This document shows positions 37,960-42,036 of a stretch of DNA of 42,036 nt, piece after piece. Position 1 is the first letter of the stretch, and each line of letters opens with the position of its first letter. A model generated the notes under the pieces. It was given only the letters and a program-made list of their open reading frames with translations, did no database searches and was not told where the DNA came from. Location: positions 1 to 42,036 of the forward strand of contig JACAEE010000058.1 of NCBI GenBank assembly GCA_013389015.1. The letters are read 5' to 3'. The position numbers and the translations under genes were made by a program. Source of the DNA: Hydrogenophilaceae bacterium. GTDB lineage: Bacteria > Pseudomonadota > Alphaproteobacteria > Caulobacterales > Aquidulcibacteraceae.

Positions 37960-39357
37960 ATGAGCGCGAAGACCTTAGAGGACGTGCTGCGCGGCGCAGG
38001 CGACATCGTGAAGTTCCTGCGCAATCAGCAGACGGGACCGAACGTCTATCCCGGCGTGCCGGCCGAATACTCGAACTGGCGCGAGGAGCAGCGCGCCTGG
38101 GCCGAGAAATGCGTCCTGTTCAACCAATCCTACCACATGGTCGATCTCGCGGTCGAAGGCCCTGACGCCTTCAAGATGCTCAACCATCTGGCCATCAACA
38201 GCTTCAAGGGTTTCACCATCGACAAGGCCAAGCAATTCGTGCCTTGCACGCCGGACGGCTATGTCATCGGCGACGTGATCCTGTTCTATCTCGATGAGAA
38301 CAAGTTCAACCTCGTGGGGCGCGCGCCGGCGATCGAATGGGTGGAGTATCACGCCGCGACAGGCGACTATAACGTCACGGTCGAGCGCGACGAGCGCACC
38401 GCGGTGCGCAAGGATCCGAGCCGCCGCAAATCCTATCGCTTCCAGGTCCAAGGCCCGAACGCGATGAAGGTGATCGAGAAGGCGATCGGCAAGACGCCGC
38501 CGGATCTCAAATTCTTCAACATGACGCGCCTCACCATCGGGGGCAAAGAGGTGCGCGCGCTGCGTCACGGGATGGCGGGCCAGCCCGGCTGGGAATTGTT
38601 CGGACCCTGGGACGAGGGCGAGGCCGTACGCCAGGCGCTCATCGAAGCCGGCCGTGAATTCGGACTGACGCTCGTCGGCGGGCGCACATATTCGTCCAAC
38701 ACGCTCGAGTCCGGCTGGATTCCTTCGCCGCTCCCGGCGATCTATACGGGCGAGGCGCTCAAGGCGTATCGCGCGTGGCTTCCCGCCGATTGCTATGAGG
38801 CCAAGACCTCGATCGGCGGCAGCTTCGACGCGGCGCGCATCGAAGACTATTATCTCACGCCTTGGGACCTCGGTTACGGCCACATGCTGAAGTTCGACCA
38901 TGACTTCATCGGCCGCGCGGCGCTCGAGCGGATGGCGGGCGGGCCGCATCGCCACAAGGTCACGCTGGCGCTCGACAGCGAGGACGTGATGCGCGTGCAG
39001 GGCTCGATGTTCCACAAGGGCGAGCGCGCCAAGGCTTTCGAACTGCCGTCAGCCGTCTATGCGATGCATCCCTACGATCGCGTGCTCGCGGACGGCAAGA
39101 CGATCGGTCTCTCCACCTGGGTCGGATACAGCGCCAACGAGGCGCGCATGCTGACGCTCGCGATGCTCGATGAATCCCACGCCAAGATCGGAACCAAGGT
39201 GTCGCTGCTCTGGGGCGAGGAAAATGGGGGCACATCGAAGCCCACCGTGGAGCGCCACGTGCAGACGGAGATCAAGGCGGTGGTGAGCCCGGTCCCGTAT
39301 TCCGAGGTCGCGCGTGATTCCTACGCGGAGGGCTGGCGCTCGCGCGGCGTCGCCTAG
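37960..39357 (+). CDS. ligM: Tetrahydrofolate-dependent aromatic O-demethylase (LigM/DesA type)
   Basis: This 465-residue GcvT-fold methyltransferase moves the methyl group of an aryl methyl ether (vanillate, 3-O-methylgallate or syringate) to THF, giving 5-methyl-THF. It matches the LigM/DesA family in length (about 460-470) and in blocks such as LFNQSYHMVDL, RALRHGMAGQPGWELFGPW, YSSNTLESGWIPSPLP and a C-terminal VSLLWGEENGGTSKP. It carries no sarcosine-oxidase or cobalamin domain. A GGAGAGG ribosome site precedes the ATG. The metF-like and folD genes lie divergently upstream to recycle the C1 carrier. LigM and DesA differ in vanillate versus syringate preference, and I cannot settle that here. 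Confidence 0.88.
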   Translation: MSAKTLEDVLRGAGDIVKFLRNQQTGPNVYPGVPAEYSNWREEQRAWAEKCVLFNQSYHMVDLAVEGPDAFKMLNHLAINSFKGFTIDKAKQFVPCTPDGYVIGDVILFYLDENKFNLVGRAPAIEWVEYHAATGDYNVTVERDERTAVRKDPSRRKSYRFQVQGPNAMKVIEKAIGKTPPDLKFFNMTRLTIGGKEVRALRHGMAGQPGWELFGPWDEGEAVRQALIEAGREFGLTLVGGRTYSSNTLESGWIPSPLPAIYTGEALKAYRAWLPADCYEAKTSIGGSFDAARIEDYYLTPWDLGYGHMLKFDHDFIGRAALERMAGGPHRHKVTLALDSEDVMRVQGSMFHKGERAKAFELPSAVYAMHPYDRVLADGKTIGLSTWVGYSANEARMLTLAMLDESHAKIGTKVSLLWGEENGGTSKPTVERHVQTEIKAVVSPVPYSEVARDSYAEGWRSRGVA

Positions 39358-39368
39358 CAGGACATGCG

Positions 39369-40130
39369 CTACAGCGCTGCAGGCTTGGACAGCATGTCGG
39401 CGGCGCGCGAGATGAGGTCGATCGCCTTGCGTTCGAGCTCATCGGTTAGGCGCGCGATCGGGATGGCGACGCTGAACGCGCCGGCGATCTGGCCGTCGAT
39501 CGCGGCGGCGCGCGCCAGGCCGACGATGCCGGGGGAATTCTCTTCGCGCGTACGCGCAATCCCTGTGCGGCGCACCTCGGCAAGCTCGGCGCGGAGCGCG
39601 GCCTCCTCCGTGATCGTGTGCGCGGTGAAGGCGCGCCGCTCGACGGTCGCGAAATAGTGCGCCAGTTCGGTCTCGTCGAGTTGCGCCAGGAGCGCCTTGC
39701 CGGCGGAGAAGGCGTGCATCGGCGCGCGCTGGCCGACTTCGAGCGAATAGCGCAGCGCCTGACGGCCGACCTCGGTGGCGAGCGCCTCGATCTCGAACGC
39801 GCGCTGCACGAAGAAGCTGGTGGTTTCGTTCAGTTGCTGGCCGATGCCGCGCACCAGCGGCGCGACGCGCTCGGCGAGGCTTGAGCCGCCCGCCTGCGGC
39901 TGAAGCTGCGCGACCGCGGGACCCGACGCGAAGCGGCGCCCCACACGCTGCACGTAGCCGCGCTCCACCAGCGTTGAGAGCAGATAGGAGAGGCTGCTGA
40001 CGGGGATGGCGAGCGCGGTGGCGAGTTCATGCGCGGCCATCGGCCGGTTCTGCCGGGCCAGGAATTCCAGGATGTCGAGCGTCCGCATGGCGGACTTGAC
40101 CGTCGCGGGCGTGTCGCTGCCGGGCGCCAT
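39369..40130 (-). CDS. IclR-family transcriptional regulator
   Basis: This 253-residue regulator has an N-terminal winged helix (TLDILEFLARQNRPM, HELATALAIPVSSLSYLLSTL, about residues 15-55) and an IclR effector domain with LRYSLEVGQRAPMHAFSAGKALLA and GIARTREENSPGIVGLA. IclR members such as PcaR, PobR and PcaU control aromatic catabolism with the substrate as ligand. The ATG at 40130 follows GGAAGG; an upstream ATG at 40163 is unlikely. It is convergent with the ligM gene, 11 bases away, and downstream of the ALDH gene on its own strand. Either divergent C1 operon or the ALDH/alcohol dehydrogenase unit may be its target. Confidence 0.9.
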   Translation of the reverse strand: MAPGSDTPATVKSAMRTLDILEFLARQNRPMAAHELATALAIPVSSLSYLLSTLVERGYVQRVGRRFASGPAVAQLQPQAGGSSLAERVAPLVRGIGQQLNETTSFFVQRAFEIEALATEVGRQALRYSLEVGQRAPMHAFSAGKALLAQLDETELAHYFATVERRAFTAHTITEEAALRAELAEVRRTGIARTREENSPGIVGLARAAAIDGQIAGAFSVAIPIARLTDELERKAIDLISRAADMLSKPAAL

Positions 40131-40214
40131 GAACCTTCCCTTGCCCGCGCGCGAGGATCGCACGCGGACGAGATGTGAACATATGAGCCCGCGTGAAGGA
40201 CGGCAAACGCCGGC

Positions 40215-40241
40215 GGGACGCGGTGCGCAGACCCGCGTCCC
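40215..40241 (-). terminator. Stem-loop after the ALDH gene
   Basis: GGGACGCGG (40215-40223) pairs with CCGCGTCCC (40233-40241) across a 9-base loop, 25 bases past the ALDH stop on the minus strand and 85 bases before the iclR start. There is no clear U-tract on the minus strand. It probably marks the end of the ALDH transcript. Confidence 0.4.
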
Positions 40242-40265
40242 GCGTCCCCCCTTTTGCTTCCGTCT

Positions 40266-41693
40266 CTAGGCGTGCGCGGCGCCGGGCGGCGCCTTGGACA
40301 TGTTGATGACCCTGGCCTGGGTGAATTCCTCAAGGCCTTCGACGCCCATCTCCGAGCCGAACCCGGATTTCTTGGCGCCGGCGAAAGGAATGTCGGGCGG
40401 GAGGTCGAGGTGCTTGTTGATCCACACCGTGCCCGATTCGATCCGCTGCGCCACGCCGAGGGCGCGATCGAGATTGTTCGACCACACAGTGCCGCCAAGG
40501 CCGTACTCGGTGTCGTTGGCGCGCGCGACGGCGTCGTCGACGTCCTTGTAGCGGAGCACCGGAAGCACCGGGCCGAACTGCTCCTCGCGCACCAGGCGCG
40601 CATCGTCGGGGATGTCGCGTACGATCGTGGGCGGAATGAAATAGCCCTTGCGGTTCAGCTTCTCGCCGCCGGCGATGATCTTGCCGCGCTGGCGCGCATC
40701 CTCGATGTAGCCCAGCACCTTCTCGTATTGCTGCTTGTTTTGCACGGGCCCCATTTGCGTGCCCTGCTTCATGCCGTCGTCCACGATCGTCTCGTTGGCG
40801 AGCTTCACGAGCTCCTCGCACATGGCGTCATATTGCGACTCGTGCACGTAGAGGCGCTTGATGGCGAGGCAGACTTGGCCCGCGTTCATCGTCGCGCCGG
40901 CGAAGACCTGCGGCGCGGCGACCTTGGGGTCCACGTCGTCGAGCACGATGGCCGCGTCATTGCCGCCGAGCTCCAGCGTCAGCCGCTTGAGCGTCGAGGA
41001 GACGCTCGCCATCACCTTCTTGCCGGTCTCGGTGGAGCCGGTGAACGCCACCTTGGCGACGTCGGGATGACTGGTGAGCGCGCCGCCCAGATCGTTCTGG
41101 TCGACGATGATGTTGACCACGCCGGGCGGCAGGTGCTTGGCGCAGAGCTCCCCGAACTTAAGCGTGGTGAGCGGCGTCGTGGGCGCGGGCTTGATCACCA
41201 CCGTGTTGCCCATGATCAGCGCGGCGGGCACTTTCAGCATGAGCAGGATCACCGGGAAGTTCCACGGCGTGATCGCGGCGACCACGCCGAGCGGCGCGCG
41301 CTGCTGCACGATCCGTTCGTTCTCGTTGTCGCGCAGCACCTTCTCGGGCAGTTCCTGCGCGGCGAAATAGTCGATCATCGCGATGGCGCCGCCGACCTCG
41401 TACATGGCGTGCGGCAGCGGCTTGCCCTGCTCCTCAGTCAGCAGGCGGGCGAATTCCTCATGCATGGCCTTGAAGTCGGCCGAGAGCGCTTCGAGGCGCT
41501 TGCGCCGTTCCGCGATCGGCGTCTTCGACCAGGCGGGGAAGGCGGCCTTGGCCGCCGCGACCGCTTCGTTGAGCTGGTTCAGGTCGGCGCGCGCGCACGT
41601 GGCGAACACCTCCTCTGTGGCTGGGTTGACCACGTCCAGCGTCGCTGCGCCGTCGACGAACTTTCCGTTGATCAGCATCTTGTATTGAGTCAT
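40266..41693 (-). CDS. Aldehyde dehydrogenase (NAD(P)-dependent)
   Basis: This 475-residue ALDH has TPWNFPVILLMLKVPAALIM (cofactor site), FTGSTETGKKV, base Glu in LTLELGGNDA, nucleophile Cys in NAGQVCLAIKR and EEQFGPVLPV. The Gln-Val-Cys-Leu-Ala-Ile-Lys active-site loop is typical of ALDHs acting on medium or aromatic aldehydes in terpene and phenylpropanoid clusters. The ATG at 41693 follows GAGGAGAGG; the frame continues further upstream without a better start. It follows the cytochrome-domain gene by 37 bases, so an alcohol-to-aldehyde-to-acid pair is likely, for example coniferyl alcohol to ferulate. The substrate is inferred. Confidence 0.9.
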   Translation of the reverse strand: MTQYKMLINGKFVDGAATLDVVNPATEEVFATCARADLNQLNEAVAAAKAAFPAWSKTPIAERRKRLEALSADFKAMHEEFARLLTEEQGKPLPHAMYEVGGAIAMIDYFAAQELPEKVLRDNENERIVQQRAPLGVVAAITPWNFPVILLMLKVPAALIMGNTVVIKPAPTTPLTTLKFGELCAKHLPPGVVNIIVDQNDLGGALTSHPDVAKVAFTGSTETGKKVMASVSSTLKRLTLELGGNDAAIVLDDVDPKVAAPQVFAGATMNAGQVCLAIKRLYVHESQYDAMCEELVKLANETIVDDGMKQGTQMGPVQNKQQYEKVLGYIEDARQRGKIIAGGEKLNRKGYFIPPTIVRDIPDDARLVREEQFGPVLPVLRYKDVDDAVARANDTEYGLGGTVWSNNLDRALGVAQRIESGTVWINKHLDLPPDIPFAGAKKSGFGSEMGVEGLEEFTQARVINMSKAPPGAAHA

Positions 41694-41730
41694 CTGTTCC
41701 TCTCCTCGTGCCTGTAACCCTTGGCGCCGC

Positions 41731-42036
41731 TCATGGCGGCGCATCGGCGCCGGCGGCGCGGTCGGCGTTCGCCTGCCAGATCAAGAATGCTCTGATCGCC
41801 TCGGAGTCCGATTCGCTCAGCGCTTCGTCGAAGGACGCCATGCCGTTGCCGGCGCGCGCGCCGCCGATCACCGTATCACGCCACACGCCGGCGTCGCCAA
41901 GGGCGGCGGCGTAGCGCAAATCCGGATAGAGGCCCGCGCTCACCGCCGCATCGCCATGACAGGTTCCGCAATAGGTCGCATAGAGCGTGCGTCCGTGCGC
42001 GACCACGTTTTGCGGCGCCGTCTCCCGCGGCGGCGC
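41731..42036 (-). CDS. C-terminal cytochrome c domain, probable PQQ alcohol dehydrogenase (partial)
   Basis: The minus-strand frame is open to the window edge, so only the last 101 codons are present and the 5' part lies outside. The visible part is a class I cytochrome c: HGRTLYATYCGTCHG gives the heme-binding CxxCH, SAGLYPDLRYA follows, and the axial Met is in NGMASFDEAL. This arrangement at the C-terminus is characteristic of quinohaemoprotein (type II PQQ-dependent) alcohol dehydrogenases, where the domain passes electrons out of the PQQ site in the periplasm. A stand-alone cytochrome c remains possible. It is upstream of, and likely cotranscribed with, the ALDH gene. Confidence 0.7.
   Translation of the reverse strand, partial: APPRETAPQNVVAHGRTLYATYCGTCHGDAAVSAGLYPDLRYAAALGDAGVWRDTVIGGARAGNGMASFDEALSESDSEAIRAFLIWQANADRAAGADAPP

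Overview
The window is GC-rich DNA (roughly two thirds G+C) with densely packed, often overlapping genes. Gene content suggests an alphaproteobacterium: a ppx/gppA-rlmE-guaB-rsmB-type housekeeping run, HspQ, an AstA/AstD/AstB cluster, a sphingomonad/Caulobacterales-like TonB receptor with aromatic-catabolism genes, and an alphaproteobacterial-type extragenic palindromic repeat. I would guess Caulobacterales or a relative, but the genus cannot be fixed from this sequence. A 54-base C homopolymer at the left edge looks like a sequencing or assembly artefact, so the window probably starts at a contig end.

Positions 136-5222 hold a four-gene, translationally coupled arginine succinyltransferase (AST) operon: an M20 metallohydrolase, astA, astD and astB. 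The usual desuccinylase astE and the transaminase astC are not seen. Positions 5227-10924 are housekeeping: hspQ (divergent, with a possible heat-shock promoter), a short Ppx/GppA phosphatase, rlmE, guaB, a Uma2-fold protein and an RsmB-like rRNA methyltransferase. A multi-hairpin REP-like palindrome follows at 10953-11086. Positions 11120-13097 hold a divergent pair, an unrecognised two-TM membrane protein and a TIR-domain protein, sharing one short promoter region with an inverted repeat; this is the best candidate here for an undescribed system. A flavin monooxygenase, an OmpR-type two-component system and a divergent four-EF-hand lipoprotein fill 13152-17191.

From about 17265 to the right edge most of the window looks like a catabolic island for lignin-derived methoxylated aromatics. 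It has an N-acyl-D-amino acid deacylase-like amidohydrolase, a MarR regulator coupled to a TonB-dependent receptor, a vanillin dehydrogenase-like ALDH, a hydroxycinnamoyl-CoA hydratase/lyase, an aromatic-acid MFS transporter with a second MarR, and an aldo/keto reductase. These are followed by LigB, LigA and LigJ of the protocatechuate/gallate meta pathway, an amidohydrolase, an AraC regulator, a CYP199-like P450 and an acetoacetyl-CoA synthetase-like ligase. The island ends with a one-carbon module (FolD, divergent MetF, alpha/beta hydrolase, LigM-type THF-dependent O-demethylase), an IclR regulator, an ALDH and the C-terminal cytochrome domain of a probable PQQ alcohol dehydrogenase cut by the right edge.

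A coherent inferred route is: aryl alcohol, then aldehyde, then hydroxycinnamate (PQQ-ADH, ALDH); hydroxycinnamoyl-CoA, then vanillin (ligase not identified with certainty, then the hydratase/lyase); vanillin to vanillate (ALDH); O-demethylation to protocatechuate or gallate (LigM plus FolD/MetF for methyl disposal, possibly the P450); ring cleavage by LigAB and hydration of oxalomesaconate by LigJ. Genes not found in the window include ligC, ligI, ligK and a clear feruloyl-CoA synthetase. No rRNA, tRNA, CRISPR array, transposase or integrase was recognised, and no stretch longer than 300 bases lacks a gene.
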